Assembly (NCBI RefSeq): GCF_011745365.1
Contig: NW_024468909.1
Location: 5,642,001 to 5,706,000 of the forward strand
From: Cryphonectria parasitica EP155
Lineage: Eukaryota > Ascomycota > Sordariomycetes > Diaporthales > Cryphonectriaceae
DNA: 64,000 bases
Reading direction: 5' to 3'
In this document: positions 25,020 through 36,468 of the stretch, in pieces
Layout of the letters: each line of letters starts with the position of its first letter
Position numbering within the stretch: position 1 is the stretch's first letter
Position numbers and translations under genes: made by a program
The notes under the pieces: generated by a model
Databases searched by the model: none
The model's input: only the letters and a program-made list of their open reading frames with translations
What the model was told of the DNA's origin: nothing

Positions 25020-26473
25020 TGTGGGGTGACCAGATGCAGTGCGGTATGTAGAAAGAAAAGAGACAAAGAGAGATTGCGATACTTCCTGAAAGACGGAACA
25101 TACATACCGTTGCGCCGAAGAGATGACATCGCCTCATTCGTATTAAATCCCCTGCTTATTCAAAGATGCCCCTTACGACAAAGTGCTGGTGTGAGCGACC
25201 GGCCGTGCTGGTATCCCGAGATCCCGGGAGAGAGCTAGCGCTATCTGGAGGACTTTATGCGGGCCCCGGAGGCGTTCCGGCGTTTCACGGAGGTCACGAA
25301 GTTCTTCGAGAAGTGCTATCCTTCTGGGATCGCGGTAGTGATCAGCCAGGCTCGGCGCGGGAGGCCGGCGAGAGACTCAGCAGCCGAAGGTGATAGCGGA
25401 GCCTCGGAGTCCGACCCCGGCTCCGATGAGGAGATCTGCTGGAGAGGGAGCGAGGAGAGCGATAACGAGGGTAGCGATAATGAGGAGGAAGGAGGAGACG
25501 AGGGTCCGTGAGGAAGAGGCGATGGACAAGGATATTGAGAAGAGAAAGGAGAGAAGGAGAATGATAATGGGGGTGGCGATAACGAGGGTGGCGATAATGA
25601 GGGCGGCGATGATGAGGGAGCGATAAGCGCGAAGGAGGGTGGAAGAGAGTAGAGGAAAGGAGAGGACGAGAAAGGAGGGGAGAGGAAAAGGAGACGAGAG
25701 GAAAGAAGAGGAAAGGGATGCGTGGAGGTTTGGAGAGGAAAAGGAGGAAAACCGAAAGAGAAAGGAAAAAAAAGGAAGAAGAAGAAGAAAGAAGGGGGAA
25801 AAAGAGGAAGAAGAAAAAAGAAAAAAAGGAAGAAAAAAAGGAAGAAAGAAAGAAAGAAAAAAGAAAACTGCCATCTGGCAGTCCGAACAAGCGCCCACCG
25901 GCATTATAACACTCAGCCCAGGCTTAGGATACTCGAAACCCAGCCTCTACGGATTTTTCCTAGTTACTGCTCGCATATGGAGGCGAGGGAGAGACCGAAC
26001 AGGCGGTACTGCTGTCGCTATTATGGACATCGAGTCGCTGGATAGGTAGTTAGCTGTTTCCTCACGGGATATGTGGATGTGTGCCTAGCTCAGCGCGCCT
26101 CATACCCTTCGGGAGGTTTTTCAGGTTAGATAGCATCGCTTCTTTTGTACTTGGCGTTGAATAGAACAAACAAACAGGCGTCGTGAGAGAGTATAGACAG
26201 TTGATCGCACATCGAAAACCTAGCTGCTCTGGCTCGGGCTACACTGCTATACCTCCCACACAACACAAAAAACCAAACATTGCCATCTCCCTTGCTCCAA
26301 ATTTTGATACCGTCCAAATACGCCGTGAACTTTCGTAGTTATACCGTCAACCTGGGCCGAGGCGCAGACATGATGTGCGACCCTGTTGACAACCATGGGA
26401 CACAAACCCACCTTTGCTCAACATCCTTTTAACTGGCCCATGAATTCATACACACGTTTCTGCAGCGGCCCGC
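25020..26473. other. Convergent 3' region with coding-like remnant and purine block
   Basis: 1,454 bp between the stops of the SYG1-type gene (+) and RAD7 (−). Positions 25240–25511 (+) hold an open frame with LEDFMRAPEAFRRFTEV and an acidic tail (GSDEEI…SDNEGSDNEEE). It has coding-like composition but no start in good context and no family I recognise; it may be a gene or transposon remnant. It runs into the purine-rich block listed separately. Confidence 0.4.
25390..25870 (+). repeat. Purine-rich low-complexity tract with 15-bp GCGATAACGAG-type repeats
   Basis: On the + strand this roughly 480-nt stretch is nearly all A and G in its second half (25640–25870). It includes imperfect repeats of about 15 bp built on GGCGATAATGAGGG (three adjoining units at 25571–25620, related units at 25459–25487). 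The strand asymmetry is extreme compared with the surroundings and yields long artificial Arg/Lys/Glu or Ser/Phe/Leu frames on both strands. Confidence 0.75.
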
Positions 26474-28568
26474 TCAATCCTGTCCCTCGATGACCATGCC
26501 GAGGGCGTTGGGCATGCCAACAAGGATTTTGCCCCTGGGCACACGCACATCCTTGAGCCTCATGCAACCAAAAACATTCAGCTCTTTCAAATTCGGACAG
26601 CTGCGGAAAATACTGCCGACGACAAAGTCCGTAACCTCCTCACAGAAGCTGAGCTCGAGTTCCTGGAGTGCGGGGTATGTATTTCTAGGGTCGAAAACTT
26701 CCTCAAAGGCCTGGCTTGAGATGTGTCGGCACGCATGAATGTTCAAGCTGCGCAGGGAACGACCAGAGTGGGCCATGAGGGCTTTGAAACCATCGGAACA
26801 CAAACCTATGCCATCCGGGTTCTGGCGAGGATGTGAGGAGTCGAGTTGTCGACACTTTTGTAGGTCAAGGAAAATAAGGCCAGGGTTGTTCCAACCGGTG
26901 AAGAGACGAGTAAAGCCGGCATCGGTCATAACCTCACTATCAGTGATGCGCAGCTTCGACAGTGTGCGACAGTTGGTGTGGATAGCATCGAGAACTGTAT
27001 TGTCAAGCTCCGGTGCCACGCGCAAGGAGAGGGTCTTGAGTCCGCCACCAATTTTGCCGAGTACGTCGACCCAGATGTCGGGGTGTACGTTCTTGTGGAG
27101 GTTGATGCTCAGGTGTTGCAAGTTCTTGAGGTGGCCCACTTCTCGGACCCCATCTCCGCTGACCGCCTGGTTATGGTAGACCTTGATCCGTTTCAGCGAC
27201 GGAGTCGCGTCCTTGAGCACAGCCAAACATTCATCGTCGAAATGCTTGTCCGTGTAGTAGACCTGCAGTGTATGTAGAGACTGACCCTTTGTGGTCAAGT
27301 ATCTCTTCCACATATCATTGCTCAGGAGATTGGCGCCGTGGACGTGCAGTGCCTGGAGCTTGAGCTGGTCCCGTGAGAGAGCGTACTCCAGGACCTCATC
27401 CTTAAACTGAATGGCATTTTTTAGTTTCAAACTTCTCATATTGGGCACGACCTGAAATATCCGGATCATGTCATCTGAGCTCAGTTTGGTGGCGTCGTAG
27501 ACAGTAACCTCACGAGCTGTTGGTTGGATAAAGAGGTTGAGGGTATTTTGGTCCATCAGCCGCTTCTTGGAGAGCAGGCGAGAAATTTTGTCGACCATAC
27601 GGGGCGGCAACTCGCCTAGGTCATCTGCTAGATCAATGTTCTTCGCGAGAGTCTCGATGCAGAGACTCATGAGACTCTTGGCGCCGATGACATAGGTGCC
27701 GTCAAGCATGTTGCTTTGGTTCTTGCGGCGACGGCCGACCGGCCCACCAGGAGCTGGCTTCTTCTTCTTCTTGGCTGGGCCCTCCTCCTCCTTCTCGAGT
27801 TTCTTGCCGCAGGGTGTGCACAGGAGACCACCAGAAGGTGTCTCGCGCGTGTAGGGTGTGACCGTAAACCTGACTTGACACATTTCGCCTGTTGCGTGTT
27901 CCCGTTCAGTCATTGCGATAAGTCCTGAGATATCAGATCTTTGGTGAATACGTACAGTTTGCTAACTGACCAGGCTGTGGTGCACTGGCCCTCATCAGCT
28001 CCTCGAGCAGATCAGCTTCTTCGTCAGAGTCCGCCAGACGCTTCTTGCGTTTTTGGAAACGCTTAGAAGATTTGATCTTATCAATGGCCTTCTGCTGATC
28101 CAGTTTGCGCTTGCGGGCCAGCTCATCTGCACCTTCGCCATCTTCACCACCAGCACCATTGGCATTGGAGTTTGATGGGCCCTCACCAGCATCAACATTA
28201 TCTTGTTGGCCTTGTGCATTAACTTCATCTCTGCGACGTGCGTAATCAAGACGAATCTGCGTGGCATCGATGTTGTGGCTGGCTAAGAAATCTGTCAATG
28301 CAGACTGGGGACCTCTGATAGTCCGACCCCGGCGCGTGGCGGTCTGTACAGACTGGTTGTTCTGTGCACCGACTGTTTGAGGGGTGGCAGTCTGCACCGT
28401 AGTGACTTGTACAGCAGCAACTTGGATGGCAGCGCCCGGAGCACTATTGGATGGTGCTACGGTTGTCAATGGAGCCTGTGCACTATCAGCAGCAGCAAGT
28501 GTAGTGCTCGGGGCTTGCTGTTGAGCAGTCTGAGTGCGCTGATGACCAGCCCTCGTAGTGCGAGCCAT
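26474..28568 (-). CDS. RAD7: DNA repair protein RAD7 (leucine-rich repeats)
   Basis: Two exons (28568–27956, 27888–26474; intron 27889–27955, 67 nt) give 675 residues. The N-terminal ~200 residues are disordered and Gln/Ala-rich, with a basic patch (KRFQKRKKRL). The splice creates the four-cysteine motif ANCEMCQV…LLCTPCGK, typical of Rad7. From about residue 260 to the end are leucine-rich repeats of the cysteine-containing (AMN1/F-box) type, for example LQHLSINLHKNVHPD and LKELNVFGCMRLKD. In yeast Rad7 joins Rad16, Abf1 and an Elc1–Cul3 ligase to act in global-genome nucleotide excision repair on non-transcribed DNA. The divergent neighbour is RAD16. Identification is strong from the cysteine motif, the repeats and the context. 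Confidence 0.93.
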
Positions 28569-29346
28569 CTTCGTAGTTAAGGCTGGTAGGATGGCGCTGG
28601 CTGAGCGACGAGTGCGGATGAATACTCGGCGCGAGAATACAAGTGGACTTGATCATGCAAGGAGTGGAAGACGATAATGTCTTGCTGAACCTCTGTCGTA
28701 GGTGAGGTGAGGTCAGGTGAGTCGCTGCTGGGGCCGTTTGATACTGAGAGGCGGGGTGAATTGTTGCGTGACAACGGTTATAGACAAGGGGAAAAATCGA
28801 GATGCAACTTTGGTCCAAGACTAAGCCTCCTGGGATACAGAGAGGAGGGAGAGAGAGAAGGCGCGTAGGGGACGCGCTATCCCGTGTTTGCAATATATGC
28901 AAGCACTTTACGGTGGTCAGTACTGAGGATCACTAATCCCAGGCGGGTCTAAGTGCTTACGCTGCCCCGCTAGCGTAGAGGTACTTTATCCCGGCCTGAG
29001 CTGGGCAATGGGGACTCTTACCTTAATGGGACCCACTTTTCCACATGATAGCGCGCCAGGCTAGAACGCGAGGCATTGGGTGGCAACCTCCCCAAACTCC
29101 AACTGAAAGGGCGCACCTACTAGGCGTGAAAGCCGCTGGATTTTCCTTCAAACTTTACTCTGCTAAAGGGAGCCTTTCTGCTGTTCTGCCCTTTCCGTCA
29201 CCACCCTTGCTCCTAGCCAAGCAGACAGCCAGACACTTCTCAGCCCGTGTTCCTTCTCTTCAGGACATCACTGTACACCATCCCCAGGTCTTGCCTCTTG
29301 TTGGGTACCATCGTCTGCAGAGCAACCTCAATTTCCAGCGGCCAAG
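28569..29346. promoter_or_regulatory. Shared divergent promoter of RAD7 and RAD16
   Basis: 778 bp between the two start codons, with no other gene. The RAD16 side (29180–29340) is CT-rich like a fungal leader. I see no palindromic damage-response element that I could name with confidence. The arrangement suggests coordinated transcription of two proteins that work as a pair. Confidence 0.55.
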
Positions 29347-32300
29347 ATGGCGAGAACTAGGAGTTCTCAATCTGCCCGAGCTGGCAATTTGGGTAAGATT
29401 GATTCAAGCGATAAGATGCGTCGCCATGGAGTAAATGCAAGCACCATGAGACTGACTTGCATTGCTAGCTGAGGCTGCCTCCGCTTCTTCCAGTGCCGCA
29501 ATCAACACCCCGATGCCCCTCAAACGCCCTCGCGGTCGTCCAGCCAAGGCAATGACTGCTGCCGATACCACCGTCAACAGAGGTTCACACTCCTCTGCCT
29601 CCACCTCAAATTATTCAGAGTCTGCCTCAGGTTACTCGACCCCGCTCACTAGCAATGTGCCCACGCCTGCCCCAGAGAAGTCGACTCGTGCTGGAGCGAT
29701 TGAGGTCGTTATCCCTATGATCAAGACTCGCAAGGGCACTTCTGAAGCCATGCAGAAAGCAAGAGACTTCTTTAAGGGGAATGACTCCGACCGAAAGCGT
29801 GGATTTATGGAAATCGTTGATAGTGACGATGAGCTATTGGACACTTCTCCAAGTGCCCAAGGTACCCGCTATGACGAGAAGGTGGCTAGACAACTGCAAG
29901 AGGAGTTCGATCGACAGGCTGCCGAGGCCTTGACTCTTGATGGTGGCCAGGGCCTTTTCGATTCCGATGCAGTTGAGGACAGTGACGATGCCGTCGTGGC
30001 CAACTCTAAAGGCAAGGGAAAGGCTGTCAGCGCCCTCCCGCCCCGGGGTGCTCGCACAACAGCAAAAGCCGTCGTGCCTGATTCCGATGACGATATTCTC
30101 ACTGAGTCCGACTTCGACAATTACGAGCCCCCGGCCAAGAAGCAGAAAAGAACCACCGGCAAGGTTAAGGGCAAGGGCAAGGGCAAGGGCAAGATGCCTG
30201 CGACCACGTTCTCTGACGAGGACGACGAGGACGACGTGCCTGGTATGTTGATGGCCCGCATGGTCTTTTCCTATCCATCAAAGTGATCAAACGATTTCCA
30301 AGCTTCACTACATCATCCACTAATATACTATAGTCCCGAGTAAGCACCAAGTCAAAAGGACGACCAAGAAGGATGTCATTCCCGAGACAGATGAATCCGC
30401 TATGGACGCAGCCAGTAGCAAGGGCTACGAAGACACCGATGATTTGAGCGACCTCACCTCTCTCCTGTCGGACGACGAGGATGCAGCAGATCAGCCAAGT
30501 AGGATTCGGGGAGCCTCTCGTCGCGGCTTTTCTGCCTACAAGAACAAGAAGGGGCAAGATACCGTTCGAGGCAAGTTAGAGACGAATCATCCACTTCTTA
30601 AGACTATGTGGGATGATCTCGAGAAGATGAAACGCCTGAATGCTGGTAAGGCTGAGCAGCCGAAGACCATCTCTCGCCATCTCAAACCCTTCCAACTGGA
30701 GGGCCTTGCTTGGATGAAGGCAATGGAACAGACAAAGTGGAAGGGCGGCCTTCTAGGCGACGAGATGGGCCTTGGGAAAACCATACAGGCCGTCAGCCTC
30801 ATCATGAGTGACTATCCCGCCAAGCAACCCACGCTTGTCCTGGTCCCACCGGTCGCTCTGATGCAATGGGTCAGCGAGATCGACAGCTATACCGACGGGA
30901 CACTAAAAACCCTCGTCTATCACGGCACTAATCCCAAGGCCAAAGCCAAGTCAGTCAAGGAGTTGAAGAAATACGATGTCATCATGATGTCGTACAACAG
31001 CTTGGAGTCCTTGTACAGGAAGCAGGAGAAAGGCTTCAGGAGAAAGGACGGCCTGCACAAGGAGAAGTCGTTGATTCACTCCATCCACTTCCACCGTGTG
31101 ATCCTGGATGAGGCTCATTGTATCAAAACACGCACGACCATGACAGCAAAGGCCTGCTTCGCCTTGAAGGTTGAGTACCGCTGGTGTCTTACCGGCACAC
31201 CTCTCCAGAATCGCATCGGCGAGTTCTTCAGTCTGATCAGATTCCTCAACATTCGCCCCTTCGCTTCGTACTTCTGCAAGCACTGTCCTTGCGAGTCGAT
31301 CAACTGGGACATGAACGATGAGCACGTGTGCAAGAGCTGCAAACATAGCGCGATGCAACATATCAGTGTATTCAACCAAGGTAAGCTTGACTTCTCTGTA
31401 AATATCTGCTTGGCGCACTAACATGTCTTCCAGAGCTTTTGAACCCTATTCAACGCTATGGTAACTTTGGCCCTGGCAAGGAGGCTTTCCAGAAGCTCCG
31501 TATGATGACCGACCGGATCATGTTGCGTCGTCTCAAGAAGGATCACACCAATTCCATGGATCTGCCAGTCAAGGAGATCTTTGTGGATCGCCAGTTCTTC
31601 GGCGCCGCAGAGAATGATTTTGCAAACAGTATCATGACCAACGGTCGGCGAAACTTCGACACATACGTCGCTCAGGGTGTTCTTCTCAACAACTACGCCA
31701 ACATCTTTGGTCTCATCATGCAAATGAGACAGGTCGCGGACCACCCTGATCTCATCCTGAAGAAGAACGCAGCCGAGGGTCAGAACGTTCTACAGTGCAT
31801 CATCTGTGACGAGCCGGCCGAGGAAGCCATACGGTCTAGGTGTAAGCATGATTTCTGCCGCGCGTGTGCGAAGGCATACCTCAACTCTCAGGATCAGCCT
31901 GACTGCCCCCGTTGCCACATTCCGCTGTCCATTGATCTTGAGCAACCTGAGATCGAGCAAGATGAGACTCTTGTTAGGAAGTCAAGCATCATCAATCGAA
32001 TCAAGATGGAGAAGTGGACTTCCTCCTCCAAGATCGAGCTGCTGGTCCGCGAGCTCCACAAGCTTCGCTCGGACAAGGCTACCCACAAGTCGATCATCTT
32101 TTCCCAATTCACGACCATGCTTCAGCTTATCGAGTGGCGGCTGCGCCGCGCAGGAATCTCCACCGTGATGCTGGATGGCTCCATGACTCCGGCTCAGCGT
32201 GCGGCGTCCATCAACCACTTTATGACCAACGTGGACGTGGAGTGCTTTTTGGTGTCTCTCAAGGCTGGTGGTGTGGCGCTCAACCTCACCGAGGCGTCAC

Positions 32301-32603
32301 ATGTTTTCATTGTTGATCCGTAAGTCTGAATGCTCACAAGTATGATGGACTGCGTGCTAATTTGACGACTGCAGATGGTGGAACCCGGCGGCCGAGTGGC
32401 AATCCGCGGACCGATGCCACCGCATTGGACAGACGCGCCCATGCACCATCACTCGCCTCTGCATTGAGGATTCAGTCGAGAGTCGCATGGTTCTCCTGCA
32501 AGAGAAGAAGACGAACATGATCAATTCCACCATCAACTCTGATGATACGGCAATGGAGTCCTTGAGCCCAGAGGACCTTCAATTCCTCTTTCGCGGATCT
32601 TGA
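29347..32603 (+). CDS. RAD16: DNA repair SNF2-family ATPase with RING finger, RAD16
   Basis: Five exons (29347–29392, 29469–30242, 30334–31380, 31434–32319, 32375–32603) encode 993 residues. The acidic, disordered N-terminus has an AT-hook (RPRGRP, residues 35–40). The SNF2 ATPase shows the Walker A box DEMGLGKT (416–423), DEAH (532–535), LTGTPLQN and, in the second lobe, GSMTPAQR and the [13 protein letters not shown] box. A C3HC4 RING finger (CIICDEP…CKHDFCRAC…CPRC, about 744–783) sits between the ATPase lobes. This combination is diagnostic of Rad16, the motor and ubiquitin-ligase partner of Rad7 in global-genome nucleotide excision repair. Introns are 76, 91, 53 and 55 nt. The start MARTRS lies directly 5' of intron 1. 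Confidence 0.95.
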
Positions 32604-34075
32604 GTGACTCACATCGGCCGATACTTCATCTTTCCATGGCATTTCTGACTTTGGCGGCATCCTTTATGCCCATACTTCCAATTTCTGCCGAAGCGCCTGC
32701 CGATTCACAGCGGCCATACTTTGTGTCGCTACGGTTACACAGTACGTGCTGATCACATTATTGCCGTGGTGGCGATTGGGGCTCGAAATCGGAATTTCTA
32801 CCATCCTTTTTGAGCTGTTACGTTGACGACATGTTCATGTCAACCCTGGAGCTTTCTACAATTATTTCTTTTGTTAGAACTTGATGATAGGACATAGGAA
32901 CAACCTTTTCATACTACATTTCGAGAGCTGGCGTTCATGATGTAGGAACAGTGGGTGGAGGGCGTCACACGAGGCAAGGAGAGGAAAGTGTTTTCAATTA
33001 TTTGGTGCCTGAAGACTTCAGCAACAAAGTCAACGATCTTCATGTGGACGTCGGGGCCTGTCACAGAAGGTGTAGGTCAGGGCAATTGTTGGACGCTCAG
33101 CCCTAGATGATTGAAGTTCCTAATTTTGTTATGCAAAAATGAATGGTACCCCCTATTAGACTTTTCGCATATCCGTTCCAGTCGTTGACGTGATTTCCTG
33201 GCAAAAGATTTATTGTAACTACGCCTACATGGGTGATCTTGGTCACGGCTGACAATCAAAACCCATGCATGCAGCAAGTCGCATAGGTGTTCTTCGCTGT
33301 CAAAGACGTCAGGGCAACGGATGAAGGACGCGACGAGTGTGTTTGGTCTCATCATGCACGGATGGGTCGCTGACGAGAGACGGTTTCGTCCAGGCGGGAC
33401 CGTCAAACATGGGACCAGAACGACTGGGCCGGTGCCCCTCAAAACTTAAATAGTCAAGATCGCGGTGCTGGCATGGAACAAGCTATGTCGACGGGCTTGT
33501 CTTGTTTTGCTACATCGTGTCTGAGGAGGGCGGGGTTCAAAAACATCAATAGAGCACCGTTGAGACGGATGTATTATGGAAGACGGAGGAGGAGGAGAGT
33601 TGACATGGGTCAGCCGATGTGTATGGCCCGTCTAAAAATTACAACAAGCGCAGCAGGATCCCTGTTAACGTGTTGCTGACGAACGACCCGGCGGGCTTGA
33701 CACCGCCCCTACTACTATAGTACGTACACACAAGAGTACTACCGCTACCTTGGCGCCAGCGGCCGGCCCCTTTGACGATCAGAGCCCTATATGCAAGACT
33801 GCCGCTGGTCGTGTGCTAAAAGTGGACCATTCTTTTTTGGACACAGGCCAAATAGTAGCTTTCGCGCTTCTTAAATTATTCCTCTCTCAACTTCTGGCCT
33901 CACTCCTCTCACCGTTGGTCACTTCCAGCTGGCATCATCCACTGCCATAAACGCGCTGTCGACCTTCGTCCGCTCCTTACCGATTCTATTCGAAGCGTCT
34001 TCTCGTCCCGATCTCTGTCGCGAGCGCGCTGCTGCTGCCCCTTTTCTCGACGAAGCGCCATTCGGCAATCCCACG
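32604..34075. other. Intergenic region, RAD16 3' side to PQ-loop gene promoter
   Basis: 1,472 bp. The last 300 bp are pyrimidine-rich and look like the leader of the gene at 34076. A short A/G-rich frame at 33473–33679 (RRRRRR) is not convincing. Nothing else seen. Confidence 0.35.
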
Positions 34076-35089
34076 ATGCGATGGCTCACCTCCTTCGCGG
34101 GCTACTGTGCCCCTCTCTTCCTGATCATGTCGCCCATCCTGTCATACAGTGACCAGGCGCTCTCGATGCACCGGAACAAGTCTAGCGCGGGCTTCTCCCT
34201 CGACATACCGCTCATTATGCTGGTGGCATCTTTTTTCAGGTACGACCAGAAGAATTCTCGGGCGATTCGCGCGCCCCCGTGCCTTTCCTATACTGACAAT
34301 TGGATGTCGACAGAATATTCTACTACCCTGGTGCACGATTCGACGGCGCGCTCCTGATACAATCCTTCCTCATGGTGATTATGCAGGTGCTGCTGCTCAA
34401 GATTGCGCTGGATCACCGGCCGGGCCCTGCGTCCAAAGGCGGTGACGCTGCTCTGCCGTTCGCCGGCGCGGCAAAAGAAGGGCTCTGGGAAAGAAGGAGG
34501 CCATACCAGTTCTGGCAATGGAGGTCACCAAAGCCGTATGTCTTGATCGAAACCCTCTGGAAGAATTTGTGTGTCTGTCATGCTGACCTAGTTCTCGCGC
34601 TCTAGGTATTGGCAGTTTTTGCTGTACCTCTTCATCGTCCTCACGGCGCTGGAGCTTATACTCGCGCCCTTTACCGGCATTTACGCTTTATACTCAGTCC
34701 TGTTGGGCTATATTGGTCTTTCCGTCGAGGCGACGTTGCCCCTGCCGCAGATCTTCGCCAACGCCCGCTCACGATCCTGCAAGGGGTTCCGGGTGTCGGT
34801 TCTGGCTAGCTGGCTGGCAGGAGACGCCATGAAGATGTTCTGGTTTTTCACCTCGACAACTGAGATCCCTTGGGCTTTCAAGTTGTGCGGTATGTTCCAG
34901 GCGGGCTGCGACTGCTTTCTGGGGATCCAGTACCTGATGTACGGAAACGGGGATCACAAGCTAAAGGAAGACGGCTCGCTGCCCATGGAGCTGCCCATGG
35001 AGAAAAAGACAGTCCTGCCCCTCCCGGCAACAAACGGAAGTTCCATGGTGAGCGGCCGCCGAACACCGTTTGAGAAGTCGCTGCAATAG
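34076..35089 (+). CDS. PQ-loop repeat membrane protein, Any1/SLC66A2-like
   Basis: Three exons (34076–34239, 34314–34535, 34606–35089; introns 74 and 70 nt) give 289 residues with about seven hydrophobic helices. Two PQ-loop regions are visible: SAGFSLDIPLIMLVASFFRIFYY near the N-terminus and YIGLSVEATLPLPQIFANAR in the second half, where the Pro-Gln pair is explicit. The layout and the VSVLASWLAGDAMKMFWFF stretch resemble yeast Any1/Cfs1 (YMR010W) and human SLC66A2. These are Golgi/endosomal proteins that counteract phospholipid flippases and affect membrane asymmetry. The C-terminal 60 residues are polar and disordered. Family call is firm, orthology to Any1 probable. Intron 2 splits the codon before YWQF. 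Confidence 0.82.
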
Positions 35090-36468
35090 GTAAAGAAGGG
35101 TTGGTGGCCATGATTTTTCTGGATGGTTTTACAATATAGATCTTAGAAGATACCAGCTTGGTTTGGTATATCAAGCCAGCTTTGGTCGTAAAATCGATCG
35201 CACCTCACGTAGGATCTGCCACGAGGGTGCGTCTCTCCATCAATTGATCAATTTGACTGCTAGCTGCGTTGCTTCTGCAAGCCACTCGTCATTGCTTTGG
35301 CAGATAAACAGGCTCCCCTTGATCGCCCAGGCTGTTAGTGCCTGTTACTGCGTGATAACCAGCCACCTGGACCATCATCAATTGCGAACCGAGCTGATGT
35401 CTCTGTAGTTTTGAAAAAGTTGGGTTGGTTCAGCCAGAGCGTCTCTGAATTTTGCTGGATTTCAACGGCCCTCTAAGGGTGGGTCTGCTGCTTCATTGGG
35501 TGTTGTTGTGCCAACCCTGGAAGTTCCGCCCTATCATTATTTCACCAGTCCACTCAGAGCCCTGGAGTTATCGACAAGTCGGCCTGCAACCTCGAGCACT
35601 TCCCTCACCCTGCCTGGCAACCCCCCATGAACCTCTCTCGTCCCTTGACCTCGGACCACTTTTTATTTTTCCTCTCTTAAGGTCTACATTTTGACCGTCG
35701 TACATTGTCTCGATAAATCGACTGACCAGATCTCCCCTCTTTGAGCTTCTGCTACTTTCTTGCGAGATTGCCAAGCTCCCATCATTCTACTGCCAGACCG
35801 CGCTGGAGATTTCAAACAAGACATACTTCGAGTACATACGAATCCTCTACCTGCATCTTTCCATTTTCTTCAACCTCGTCTTTTACCAGCCAAAACGCAA
35901 CAATTTGTGGCTCTGTACTACCTCAGCCTTTCGCAATTAGGGCCGATCTTTGTTACATACCATCAGTTTCATCGTCTGAGAAACAACAGCCAGACTGGAC
36001 AACCCATCTCACAAGGTGAGTTCTTCAACCCTGCTGACACGCTACAACAAACACTCGCGCGATCTGCCTCCCCTCCCCTCCTCTGCTTTCTAATTTGACA
36101 TGATCGGAGATATTGTTCCTGTTTCTTCTACACCACGAGGCAAGCACTACTCACTCGACTCTCCATCCTCTCACCTCGCTCACATCTAAGCGTTCCTCCT
36201 CTGACTCCACCACCTGGGAATATCTCCTCCCACCCCGACCCACCTCACTTTCACCACCACCACCACATCTTCCTTTTCTGACCTTCTTCATGCACTGAAG
36301 ACTGAACCCAAACCTTAGACTTAACAGAAGACTCGTCCAACGAGCCATCAGCCACATACACCCATATTTCGACAACTTGATCCTCGTCTCAACAGGCTCG
36401 TCACTCCTCAGGCATCTCCATCCTGCGTCCGTCCGCTGATCAAGGTTGCTCTTCCCCTTCCAGACATC
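35090..36468. other. Intergenic region with long CT-rich leader and possible 5'-UTR intron
   Basis: The right half (about 35500–36468) is strongly pyrimidine-rich, as in fungal promoters and leaders. A donor-like GTGAGT at 36016 and an acceptor CTTCCAG ending at 36463, five bases before the next start codon, could bound a 448-nt leader intron. No protein gene is recognised. Confidence 0.35.

Noticed and set aside
25342..25904. Two long minus-strand frames rich in Ser, Phe, Leu and Arg
   Set aside because: They result from the purine-rich tract read on the pyrimidine strand.
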